Shown here: positions 50,690 through 60,669 of the stretch, one piece after another
Layout: each line of letters opens with the position of its first letter
How positions within the stretch are numbered: position 1 is the first letter of the stretch
Source of the DNA: Otis tarda
Taxonomy: Eukaryota > Chordata > Aves > Otidiformes > Otididae
NCBI GenBank assembly: GCA_026413225.1
Contig: CM048557.1
Coordinates: forward strand, 65,834,987-65,898,986
Length of the DNA stretch: 64,000 nt
Direction of reading: 5' to 3'
The notes under the pieces: model-generated
Databases searched by the model: none
Told to the model about the DNA's origin: nothing
Seen by the model: only the letters and a program-made list of their open reading frames with translations
Made by a program: the position numbers and the translations under genes

Positions 50690-50762
50690 CTAGGATGGAT
50701 AAACATGATGTCTGCTCTTCTTTCTAAGGGCTTCACTTCCCACACAGACTTGCAAAAAGCAG
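50690..50762 (-). CDS. Coding exon (73 bases, phase 1 to 2)
   Basis: The acceptor is TTCTTTAACCCAG. The phase 1 frame reads AFCKSVWEVKPLERRADIMF then IHP and leaves AG at the donor CCTAG|GTCTGA. The same frame remains open past this donor for 42 more codons to a TGA near 50,563, so a longer or retained form is possible. The chosen donor gives the phase 2 that the next exon needs. The donor is moderate. Confidence 0.6.
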
Positions 50763-52370
50763 CTGGGTTAAAGAACGGAATATATGGCTCTCATTTACAG
50801 CCCACACTGGACAGACAGAGCCAGGGAGTTTGTCCTTAAAGAAAGGAAAAGACCTACTGAATTAATGAATTACAGAGTCAGGGCTTAATTGTTGTCTTAA
50901 GTGTTTTTAGCTTTTAGCTGCTGGGGTGCTTAAGCCTGTGAGCATAGTCTTACTGAAAAAAAAAAAAAAAAAAAAAGGGACTAAAATGCAGGGTTGACCA
51001 CATTCAAAACAACCAGCACATATTGTAGGTAGAAAAGAAAAATCAGGTTTTTACTGCAGTTTCCTGCCATAAGCACAGAGCCAACACTCCAACAAAGCCG
51101 TTGTGTGCTGTGCTGTGTCTGAGCTAAAACGTCTCTCCAGCAGAATCATGAGGCTGATTTCCAAAAGTGCAGCCAAATTCTTGAAACCTCCAATGAAGGG
51201 GTGGGTTGTCACATCGTAGCAGAGAAGATTTTGCCTGCAGTGCTGCTATTATTCATTTTTCACATCATATATATCGAGGTCAGAACACATTTTTTACATA
51301 CAGCTGAAATCTGGGGTTGAGTCTCGTCGCTTGGCTGCTTCTAGAAGATGACGAATCTTAGGAACAGAACAGCCTTTATCAAGCCTTAACCTCAGAGATA
51401 CAGCCTGTCGTAGCCTTGCGTTTAGAAGCAGATGAGAGAGGACCAACAACCTCTTTAAATCCCAGGTCTGCCTGTGCAGGCAAACCCCAACCGCTCTTGT
51501 AAAAATGGTTTTGGACATCGCTCGTCAGAGAACGCCTCCACAAAGGACGGCACGTAAAGGCCAGCTGGAGCAGGGGGAGGCACGACTGCAGTTCTCCGTT
51601 AAAGTGAGGGCTCCAACAGGAAACTGCTCCCCCCTTTCTTTTCTCTTTTTTTTTTTTAATCAGGAAGGAAGCTTCATCTTCAGAAACAAGAATTCCCTGT
51701 GTAGTCTCCCGGCTTGCCTGTCTGTAGGATGAGGTCCAATTACTGAAATAAGCATCCCGCACTTTTACAAAGTTAACCGCGAATTTACACGATAACTCAA
51801 AATAAATATTTCCCATTTATAATTTTGATTTACATAACAGGGCACAATGACAGCTGTTAAGTAAATAAAACCATTTTCTCAAGATCTGCAATTATGGTTT
51901 TAGGTTTATAAAAACAAACTAAAAAAAACTGAAAAATTAAGCAACTGCCAGCAAATTCCATGCTTTTTACTTCTACTGAAGATACAACGGTCTGACAAGG
52001 ACAAAACTGCAGCTGTTAAACTGTATTTAAACAAACACAGCTCTGCCTCACTCCTGGAATATGTACAGTGCATAAAAGAAGGCCACGATATGCAAACCTG
52101 AGATTATTACTTTACTCTAACAACCTAAGTTAGGATGGAGCTCAGCAGATCATCCCATATGAAGTCTAACCTGCTTTGATTGCGTAATTTTGAGCCAAAA
52201 CACAAATGTAATTATACCAGACCCAGAAAATGTGAGATACACATTTTCATTGCTCGCATGTGGTTGATGATTTATTATTTTGTATTAAAACTACATGCCT
52301 ATCTGGCATTAAAAAAGAAAGAGTTAACAGAAAAGTCAAAGTCATGCCATACAGAAAGAGAAACAGTTAC

Positions 52371-52388
52371 CTCCCTGCAGCCAAAGCA
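52371..52388 (-). CDS. Microexon (18 bases, phase 1 to 1)
   Basis: Eighteen bases, TGCTTTGGCTGCAGGGAG, flanked by near-perfect splice sites on the minus strand: a long pyrimidine tract ending TTTTTTCCCCAG and the donor GAG|GTAACT. In phase 1 it adds V-L-W-L-Q-G and keeps the frame. Being a multiple of three, it could be skipped without a frame change and so is a possible alternative microexon. Confidence 0.55.
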
Positions 52389-53188
52389 CTGGGGAAAAAA
52401 GGAAAAAAAAAACCATTTTACAGAACTGCTCCATATTTTATGTCACACTCAACAACTTTCACTCAGGTTGTTTAGGACTGTGCTTAGAAACAGTTCTTCC
52501 TTCTTTAAAAGCAAACCATAAGTTTTAGATTACAGAAGAATGACAACACAGATACAAAGGTTCTAAATCTAAATTAAGTTTTTCTAGGTGTAGGGTTTTT
52601 TTTTCCCTGAATGACAGCATTCATGACAAAAACCAGAACACAGTAGTCCACAGACAAAATTTAACCCATCTCCATCATCTACTACTGTACCCTGCAAACG
52701 CAGTCACTAAAAGCACATTTGCAACTGGTATTTCAGAGACGAGAAACTGTCGTGTTTCACTTTCAAAATTAGTTTTATGGAAGATGTGAAGTGTTTTAAT
52801 CAAGTTTCACATTTGTACATGCTATTCAACACTATTACAAAATGCAGTCCCGTATGTGGCCTCAGCAGTGAGCAATAGGTCACGCATGACAACTTTAATC
52901 TTCACTCACCACCAGTCCTTACTGTATTTTTCAGAAGAAAGCTACTTTAGCAGACTGCTTTTCTCAAAATCAGCATGTTATCAAAGAGCAGTATTACCAT
53001 TACTTATATAGCAGTCTTCATTTAGGAGACATCCTAAATAACATTTACTCCATGCTGTTGCCTTATTTGAAAGTTTCCTGAGCTCCTAGTCTTAAGAAAT
53101 CAATCACACGGGCACTGGAAACATGTATTTATATTTAATTATAGGCAGTCTCTGTATCACTGTATTGAGAAGCTGGTGCTGGAAAAAC

Positions 53189-53239
53189 CTGGCCTCGCTT
53201 CAGTGCACAAAGTAGAAGGTCTGTTTACTCCTAAAGTAT
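53189..53239 (-). CDS. Optional exon (51 bases, phase 1 to 1)
   Basis: The acceptor ATTTGCTGATTTTTCTAG is strong. The frame in phase 1 reads (D)TLGVNRPSTLCTEARP and one base, with the donor CAG|GTTTTT being weak. The frame stays open nine more codons to a TGA if this donor is not used. The length is a multiple of three, so the chain holds with or without it. Confidence 0.4.
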
Positions 53240-53998
53240 CTAGAAAAATCAGCAAATAAAGTACTTGGGTAAGGATGCTGTTCAAGAGCATGAAAATTGC
53301 TGGTAAGTCAAGCCCTCTTACAATATAATAAGCAGTAAAATTAAGTAAATAACATTACAATTTGTCTGTGGACACCAATCATCTAAATATCTGTCTTTAT
53401 TGGCTAGTTAGGTTTTATTAGTAACTTTACAGCTGTGCCTCACCTCTCTAGCAGTGCAAAAATTTACAAAGCATTAAAAAACAAAAAAGTTTAATGGCTG
53501 AGAATGACAGCTTTTGTAAATTCCCCATTCCCTTTATAAAAGAGGTTTGGGGGCAGACATTCAGAATCTGTGGGTTATTCATCACTCACATGAAGCTATC
53601 TCCACTCAGCCTACACGCTTTCATCCTAGTCATTTCTCTTCTACCCAGCCACTCCCCACACAAACAGCTGGCTCCTTCCAATTTTTATGCAGTGCTTTAC
53701 AAAACTGAATTGAGAGGTCTTAACAACAGATAAAGCTGAAGGGAGTCCAGCTGCTTCTGTCCAGGGACCACCAAAACCAACGCAGTGGGGAAAGCAGAAG
53801 CTGTTCCTTGTTGCGTTGCTCTTGGAGGTACACGCGCCACTGAATTATAGAAGGCAACATCTGCCTTCCCTGCCAACCAGAGAAAAATAAAACAAACTCA
53901 GCACATACTGAAGCCAGAAAGCTTGGATTTCTCCTATCACAGTGCTATAAATGTTTCTGCAAGTTGAAATATGTGTTTGTAACACTCCTTGTCTTCAC

Positions 53999-54101
53999 CT
54001 GTCACCATACAGTATCCACGCAATGCGTTGCCAGCCCCCAAAGGCATCAAGACTTCCTGGTCCGATACCGACGCCTTTATAAAGGAAACCCAACTTTCAC
54101 A
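53999..54101 (-). CDS. Coding exon (103 bases, phase 0 to 1)
   Basis: The acceptor is CACATTTCTTCTTTAG and the donor ACAG|GTGAAG, both good. The phase 0 frame is open for 34 codons: CESWVSFIKASVSDQEVLM, then PLGAGNALRGYCMVT. The composition and borders make this one of the secure exons. It follows the 54,279 exon in phase 0. Confidence 0.8.
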
Positions 54102-54278
54102 CTAAAGAAGAAATGTGAGATAAGAGGCCTACTTAAATGACCGTTAATCCAAGCAAAGATGATCATCCTAAAAGATCCTGCAGTGCATCTGCCAACTGAA
54201 CTAAGACAGAGTCGGCAGCAGGTCTTCCCGAGACAGCTGGAATGGTTCCTGACTCCAGCTTAGCTGGCATTCACGTAC

Positions 54279-54410
54279 CGGGCTGAAAACGACAGCGATT
54301 GAGGAGTGGAAATACATCTTATTCAGGAAATCATCTTTGCAGGCTGTAATCTCTGGCAGAGGCTGTAGCTCACTCCTGGAGGTGGTAACTCCCACCAGGT
54401 GCTCTGCTGA
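54279..54410 (-). CDS. Coding exon (132 bases, phase 0 to 0)
   Basis: The acceptor GCATTGCCTTTTTCTTAG and donor CCCG|GTACGTGA are both strong. Forty-four codons are open: SAEHLVGVTTSRSELQPLP, then EITACKDDFLNKMYF and HSSIAVVFSP. It joins in phase 0 to the 53,999 exon. Its acceptor lies only 28 bases from the donor of the next upstream segment (54,439-54,518); see that entry. Just before the acceptor the same frame has a TAG, so the exon cannot simply be extended. Confidence 0.8.
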
Positions 54411-54438
54411 CTAAGAAAAAGGCAATGCTGTTTCTTAC
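54411..54438 (-). other. 28-base gap with intron-like ends (too short for an intron)
   Basis: On the minus strand these 28 bases start with GTAAGA, contain CATTGCCTTTTTC and end TTAG, so both ends look like splice sites. Vertebrate introns are rarely shorter than about 50-60 bases because the branch point and U2/U1 binding need room. 28 is not a multiple of three, so reading through shifts the frame and meets a TGA about 15 codons into the next exon. One missing or extra base here, for example in the T5 run, would make both flanks a single 240-base exon. Confidence 0.6.
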
Positions 54439-54518
54439 AACACATCTTGTTATGGTGACATAGTGAGGCACATTGTTTAAAACAACCAGGAATCTCAATT
54501 TAAATTCATTTGCCATCA
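54439..54518 (-). CDS. Coding segment (80 bases, phase 1 to 0), next to 28-base gap
   Basis: The acceptor is CATGCCTATTTGTTAGCAG. The phase 1 frame reads (V)MANEFKLRFLVVLNNV then PHYVTITRCV, a beta-strand-like pattern. It ends at an apparent donor TGTGTT|GTAAGA in phase 0. It joins in phase to the 55,299 exon upstream and, if the 28-base gap is removed, to 54,279 downstream. It may be part of one exon with 54,279-54,410, a mutually exclusive alternative, or the site of a frameshift. Confidence 0.6.
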
Positions 54519-55298
54519 CTGCTAACAAATAGGCATGTGAATTAAAGTAGTACAAGACCATAAAAATCAAATGTCTCCTTACAACATTATGACAGAAGAT
54601 GATGTGTAAAGGGACTTCAGACTCAATTATATGTATATAAATGAGCAGCAGGTTCAGGAGAGACCATTCTGATCATTTTCCATGACCTACCACAACGCAC
54701 AGGCCACAGAACAACTCAGCATGCTTACTTTCTAGATGCACATCAGTTCTTTCTTATTAAACCATGGGTTCAGAGCTGTGGAACCACTAATTTGTGAGAA
54801 ACTTCACCCTCCAGAGAAGAGCTAACTGGAAACAGCCCTCAGGCTGATGTAAGCACTAAGTACATGGGGAGTCTCTGTCCTTAGGTGGCTTGCCCAAGCC
54901 CATTAATTTTTTGTGTGTGTCCCCCATTTATATAAGCGACGTTTGCATGAAAGGGGAAAGCAGGTCAGCCTAGTCAGCTCGCTACCATCTGCTTTTATTC
55001 AGAGTTACTCCAGATCGGTGCCAGTGGGATCAGTGCCCATTTAGGGGGGTTTATTGTGTGTGTTTATTTTTTGCTCTTTACAATGAAGGCAACAGCAATT
55101 ACTGTAAGTTTGTAAAAGTGCATACAAATCATAATACAAAATACAAAGCTGCTTCAGTCAGATCCCAGTGTGTTTATGAATCCTACACAGGCTGTGAGAA
55201 AGACTGCTTTGGCACAACGATTTGGATAGACTGGTGAGGAGTGTGTTCATGTCCAGGAGATCTGAGACTGTACTTAATACTTGCTATCAAGACCATAC

Positions 55299-55455
55299 CC
55301 TGCTTGGAATGCACAGCGACTCCAGATGATTCACCACCACATGAGAATCTCACAGAAAAGAAAAAGCATCGCATTCTAGCTCGGCCCCCAGACAGGCTGA
55401 CAATAGGTGGATTTATACAACTGGAAACTGGAACTGGTAAAAGATCAAAGGTAGA
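55299..55455 (-). CDS. Coding exon (157 bases, phase 0 to 1)
   Basis: A strong acceptor (TTGCTATTTCCCCTTTGGCAG) opens a phase 0 frame: STFDLLPVPVSSCINPPIV, then SLSGGRARMRCFFFSVRF and SCGGESSGVAVHSKQ. The donor CAGG|GTATGG leaves one base. An internal alternative acceptor 22 bases on (TTGATCTTTTACCAG, exon right end 55,433) would enter in phase 1. The frame continues open past the donor to a TAG about 38 codons on, so intron retention would give a different C-terminus. Confidence 0.75.
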
Positions 55456-58193
55456 CTGCCAAAGGGGAAATAGCAATTCAGGGCTCTCAGCTAGTACATT
55501 CCAATTCTCAAGAGTGGACATGCAGCAGCAAGAGGTGCTCTCCTCTTAATGAGAATTCTGCCTAGAATGTGCCTGGCCACTAAAGACATAAACTACAAAA
55601 AACCCCACAACCCCCAAACCAACAACAACAACAAAAAAAAAAAACCCCACATGCAAAAAAAGGAAAAAAAAAATTGAAAAATATGGAGAAATACACATTG
55701 CAGGGATAAGCCACATGCAGCTTAGCAGAACTGGCTGGCAGTCTGGACTGCCCTGGTTGCAGCAGGTAGAATCATAGAATCATAGAATGGTTAGGGTTGG
55801 AAGGGATCTTCAAAGGTCATCTAGTCCAACCCCCAAGTCACAAGTGTTTGGAAAGCAAATGCAATTACGAATTGAAATTTTTTAAAGAAATTCTAATAAA
55901 TTTGGAAGTAAAATCCTTTACATTATTAGGATGTACTGAAGAACAGAAGATTCTCAGAAGCCTCTAGTGTCTGTGTGATGTGACACGGACAGCTGACGCT
56001 CAGCAGGCACGCATAGTGGGCACCATATGATATTTTGAGGCAACGAGGACATAAAATCTCCAGAAGGCACACTGCATGCTTGATACATACGTGTTATGGA
56101 CTTTCAGCTTACTAGTATGAAATGCTTATTATTTGCACATTGCAACCCCCATATATGAGTGAAATACGAGCTTAATTGTGTCACTGCACCTGAACTTTAT
56201 GATATATAAAAAGCACTTTGAGGAATGCCACAGGTCATTGGATTAAATCACCTGCAATCCTTTAAAATTTAAGCTTGAAGAGGGAATCAGATGAGATTTC
56301 TGGATATTTACCTTCAGCCTCTGTAAATCTGAAAAAATACAAGTAAAAATCCAAGTATTTGACAGTGTCCATAGGAAGAAATCCTTTAAGTAGTGATCAT
56401 GTCAGTTTGAATAAGTTTTTCTTTCCCATTCCTCAGAAAAAAACTCAACTGGTGCTGGGATTTCAGTGAAAATTCCTGCTGCTGTGTACAGACCAAAGGA
56501 GGGACTTGGTACAGGAATACGCCCTAAACCTCAGCAAAATAAGTGTACTTAAAGTGCAAATATCTGATCACAAGGGAGAAAGGAGCAACTGTAATGCTCT
56601 CACCTGCTCAAGCAGTAGGGCTATAGATGCCAGCCTCACCTCCTGAACTTAAAACTTCAGAGCAGAAACATTCCTCAAGCCCAGATGGGAAGGTTTCCTG
56701 CTTTATTCTTTTTACTGTATGAAAAGTGCAAAGTATCTTCCCTCCAAAGATTAATCATACACACAATCAGCATGGAGCAGAAGTTGATTCTCATGTGGAA
56801 ACTCAAACATGCACAAAGCTGTGCAGATTTCATGATGGGTGTAAAGCATCATCTGTATAGGCACCAAGGGAGGACTAAAAGGGGAAGTTCTGTGCCTTTG
56901 CACAGACCTCCTGCAGCAAAAGCATCAGCACAAGGTCAGAAGAAATGTCTTGACAGTACCACAGCAGTGTGAGAGCACTGTATCCCTCTGTGCCACTTGA
57001 GGAGGTGTGAGTAAGAGGAGGACTAACTCTGTACCACTTAGACGTTGAAGAAAATTGCCAAGTGAGCAAAAACCTAATGCATGCAGCTCAGTAAGAAAAG
57101 GGCCAGGTGATATGTGGTGTAGAATTGGACTCCAGAGGAGAATGACTTCTACCCGAGCATGCCAGTCAGGAGGAAATCCTCAGGCTGTGAGGCCATATGA
57201 GCTGGCTTGGCCTAGTTTTAATTATAAACTGTTTTGTTTTTTTTTTTATTTTTCATTTCTCCATCTGATCACTTGGATTTCAATTAATTAAGATGGCTCA
57301 AAAACATCAAATTACATTCGGGGAGTCTAAAAACCATACCAGGGAGATTGTGCTTCACCTGCTCTGAACTTGGTCATAGTTCCTGTTGCTCACGCCTTTT
57401 GCACAAATAAACAAGGGAAAGAAAAGTCTAGGAGACCAGAAAGGGATCTTTTGGGAATGGGTGCCAGGATGCGCACAGTCCCATGAAACCCATAGCAGTT
57501 CCTGGTGCTCAGTTTCTCAGGACCCAAACTTGAAGCAGCAGAACACACCCACAGCAGAAGGACATCATTTTCTACAATAACAATTCTACACAAGACTTTG
57601 CCTTAAGCTATGAAAAAAAACCCCAATATTCTGGTTTAACATTTTGTCTGAAAAATAGCTGAAGTAACTCAGTGGGAAAAGAAGCAATCATAGATATAAA
57701 TGGCACTTCTTAACAGATAAATAATATTTACAAAAGCCAAGAAATTCAAAACTCCTGTTCCAAATGTTCTGTAACACAGCTGAAAATTGACTTACAGCAA
57801 GTTAAACTAGAAATTCTTAAGTGTGGCTCCCAAGGATTTTATGTGGGAATAACATGCAAAATGCATTATTACTCAGATGCATGTTTTCTAATACATGGGC
57901 TGTCACGTAACTGCTATGGCCACATGTGCAGAAAAAGCAAACAAAAACTCGTTGAGAACTGTTTTTTCCTAGACCACTTGGAGGACCCAAAAGTCAATGA
58001 CTACTTACAGAAAAGACAGAGCTTCTGTGAGAAATGCAGCTTTGCATTTCCTGATTTGGCTGAATGTAAAATCTATTAACAGAATTATGTCAATGATAAT
58101 GCCATTTGATATCATGGGGAAGTAACTGTATAGGAAAACCAGAGCAAAAACAGACCAGAAACAAGAGTTCTGAAGAAGCACTGAAACACTTAC
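55456..58193 (-). other. Intron with a CR1 fragment and a cryptic microexon
   Basis: 2.7 kb holding an A-rich low-complexity stretch (about 55,600-55,685), a CR1 3' end, and a 17-base segment at 56,312-56,328. That segment has an excellent acceptor (ACTTGTATTTTTTCAG) and donor (AAG|GTAAAT) but does not fit the phase chain. Open frames at 56.7-57.6 kb are short and unsupported. Confidence 0.5.
55769..55842 (-). mobile_element. CR1 LINE, 3' end fragment (about 74 bases)
   Basis: A minus-oriented CR1 tail. On the plus strand it reads GAATCATAGAATCATAGAAT, then GGTTAGGGTTGGAAGGGATC and GGTCATCTAGTCCAACCCC. The duplicated AATCATAG octamers are the 3' terminus. It is relatively undiverged despite its short length and lies in an intron of the minus-strand gene. 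Confidence 0.95.
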
Positions 58194-58239
58194 ATAAACT
58201 TCTAACAGGACATTAGCTTGAAAAATGCCAGAATTATAG
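58194..58239 (-). CDS. Probable coding exon (46 bases, phase 2 to 0)
   Basis: The donor TTTAT|GTAAGTGTT is near consensus. In phase 2 the frame reads (S)YNSGIFQANVLLEVY and ends in phase 0, matching the 55,299 exon. The acceptor at ATAACTTAG has a poor pyrimidine tract. A better tract (TCTGGCATTTTTCAAG) would give a shorter 23-base form, phase 1 to 0 (NVLLEVY). Confidence 0.55.
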
Positions 58240-58330
58240 CTAAGTTATTTCATTACTTCAATTTCCTACATCTCCTCTCAGAAATAAGTCAACTTCAAGG
58301 AGCAATGTAAGCTACGCAAACTATTCCTAC

Positions 58331-58387
58331 CTCTCAAGTTGTGGTGGTACTCTGCGTAGTGTGAAAGAACAGTTCTGTTTTGCTTCA
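58331..58387 (-). CDS. Probable coding exon (57 bases, phase 2 to 2)
   Basis: The donor GAGAG|GTAGGAAT is strong. With the acceptor at CAGCTAG the phase 2 frame reads (H)EAKQNCSFTLRRVPPQLE and leaves AG. A second open frame (KQNRTVLSHYAEYHHNLRG, phase 1 to 1, or 0 to 1 from the acceptor four bases earlier) also exists. The phase 2 reading is preferred because it links 60,636 to 58,194 without a break. The pyrimidine tract is weak in either case. Confidence 0.55.
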
Positions 58388-59578
58388 CTAGCTGCTATTT
58401 TCAGGGTGGTATGGACAGTCTTTAGCAAAAGCCTTTAGTGAAATTCAGTGCAAAAAAAGAAACAGCAGGATATTAAGGAGAAAGTAAACTTCCAGGGGAA
58501 TAGTTTTTAAGAGTTTGACCAAAACAGTTACTGTTCCAAGAAAAAAAAAAATAAAGACCTTTAGCCTTATCCTAATCTTCTTCCTTCCTTGAAGCATCTG
58601 TTAGAGATTTGCCTCATGCCACAGTAGTTTTAAGAATAAATAACCCAAAACCTAACTCAGAGTAATTCCTGGCTGAAGAAGAGAGGCAAAGAAGTATTTA
58701 GTTATATCATATTTTCAATATTACAGTTTTCAATACAGTGCAATGTCAATGTAAACACAGAGGTAGCCCATTTTCAATACCAAACAGGGACTCTGGAAAG
58801 TTTATTGTTTTGTACAGATTGTTTCAAGGGCTTCTTGTCCTCTTATTCATTTATTGCAAAGATCATCTCCTCCCACAAGCAATTGTGCAATCTCTCTGTG
58901 GCAACAAAGCCAATTGCTTAGTGTCCCAAAATTGCTTTCCCATGTACTTAGGGATGCCTAAATATAATTCACTAGTTGGAGATAAAAAGGAATTACTATC
59001 ATGAAGCTGTGCTCTCCAGGTCACATTTTGCGAGTCTGTGCTGTTGAAAAATAATTAAGTGAAGATACTTCTACTTCTTGGTTCTGAGCTGCTCTTATTA
59101 AAGTTTAAAAACGCTCGGCAGTCAAGCATTGCCACCTGTTCTTTCATTTTAATTAAAAAATTCTGAATCATGTTTATGTGAGCCTGAAAATGCTTGTATT
59201 CTGGAAATATATGCATTCACCAACCACAACAATTATTATCATATTATATTTATGAAGATATATGAAAGAACGGTACAAAGATTAAAGGGTATTATAAAGC
59301 CAAAAATATATATGCATGTATATTATATGCTACAAATATATGTTTTCAAACCACTGTCTCCACTACGTCTAGAGAAGGCACACATTTCAATTAATAATAC
59401 ATCCAGGCTTTATTTTCAGTTGCAACTTTCAGGAGACATTACCCTTTCAGGCATGATATTGTAACAGTCCTACTGAACTTCAACTTTCATTAGAAGACAT
59501 CAATCAACTTCTTTCAGTAAAAACACATGTTCACTGTAGACCACAAAAATTTTTTAAACAACAAAAGAAAGTTCTATC

Positions 59579-59597
59579 ATATATATATATATATATC
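59579..59597. repeat. (AT)n microsatellite
   Basis: A run of about nine AT dinucleotides in an intron of the minus-strand gene. Confidence 0.85.
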
Positions 59598-60247
59598 TCT
59601 ACAACCACAGAAAAAAAAAGATTAATCAAATCTCGTCATGTATTTATCAATTAAATGAAAAAAAAAAAACTTTTTCTCTTACATCCAACACTAAGTTCAA
59701 AACAATGTCCCTTTTCTCCCAGCACCGTGAGTTCACACTTCATTCAGGGCTCCAGATTTTCTAAGCTGTAACACCAATACAACCACTAATTCTTAAAATT
59801 CTGAAAAAGTGCCTAAATTATCCTGCCTCCGAAATGCTTCTCTGCTTTCAGGCAAGTACTCACTGTCTCTTGCTATCTCAGTAAAGGCAATCATTTGTCA
59901 TGAAGTTTTTATAAAAAGGGTGCTTTGAACTAACAGTAACAGATGTGCTTAATTTTAAAATGTTGTATTTACTTAAATCCACGTATACTTATCATGTTGC
60001 AAGTCTTCTTTTTTCTTCCAAATGATTTTTATTAATTTTTATCCTCAACTTTTTGACTGGCAAGTTCGCTGTGGTGAAGCTTATAGAGAAAAGACCTTCT
60101 GGTTAAAACTGACAGACAGTTGTTTCCATTTGCAAATCGTCTAGATTTTTATTGGCTCATTAAATATGTATACTTCGAATGAGAATTAAATTATCCTAGT
60201 AAATAAATCATCTTTTTGGTTTTGTTCCTCTTAAAGAAAATTGACTA

Positions 60248-60264
60248 CTGCCATCTCGTGGTCA
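60248..60264 (+). promoter_or_regulatory. CTCF-like motif
   Basis: CTGCCATCTCGTGGTCA resembles the CTCF core in its CTGCC-NTCT-NGTGG arrangement. It lies in an intron within AT-rich DNA, so the GC-containing match stands out. A single motif is weak evidence of binding. Confidence 0.3.
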
Positions 60265-60635
60265 GACATTTTCATCTGACACACAGATATAGTTGCACGG
60301 TGCCCAAATACCTTGCATTACAGGATAAGTAAATTTTTTTTTTTTAAAAGATAAATATTCTAGAAAAAAAAAAAATTATATTTTACTCTGTTTCCAGCCC
60401 TCTCAATGATACAGGCTGGAAGTGCTGTCTTGTTAACACTTTGGGACAAAGCTGAGGTGTAAAAGCATGAAGTACAGTGTTAGGAAGAGTATCTTCCCTT
60501 TCCTCCTCCTCTCTGATGCTTCCTGTAACTGCTATTAAGGAAAACTGGTTTTAAAGTTGGGAACGGGTCGATCCTGCAAGGCAGACCTGCCACACAATTT
60601 CCTTTTTGGCGATTTAGAGGTCATACTCAACTTAC

Positions 60636-60669
60636 TGGAAATGCACTTTCCTTAGGCAATTTGGATTTT
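60636..60669 (-). CDS. Small coding exon (34 bases, phase 1 to 2)
   Basis: The splice sites are among the best in the gene: a T-rich tract ending CCCCTGTGGTGTTCAG and the donor CCA|GTAAGTTGAG. In phase 1 the frame reads (E)NPNCLRKVHF and leaves two bases (CA). A phase 2-to-0 reading (KSKLPKESAFP) is also open. The first is preferred because it continues the frame of the 61,990 exon. Confidence 0.65.

Larger units (their letters stand above)
58388..60635 (-). other. Intron, AT-rich
   Basis: 2.2 kb. It contains an (AT)n microsatellite, A-runs, one CTCF-like motif and a 13-base splice-flanked segment near 59,851-59,863 that ends in a strong GTGAGT donor but does not fit the phase chain. A pyrimidine-rich CTTTGCCTCTCTTCTTCAG near 58,675-58,690 is followed by only a 16-base segment with a weak donor. 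No other exon seen. Confidence 0.5.

Noticed and set aside
51391..51471. 81-base segment between GTTTGCCTGCACAG and GAG|GTTAAG on the minus strand
   Set aside because: Open in two frames, but only phases 0 to 0 or 2 to 2. The chain needs phase 1 to 1 between 52,371 and 50,690, so it cannot be included. The donor is weak.
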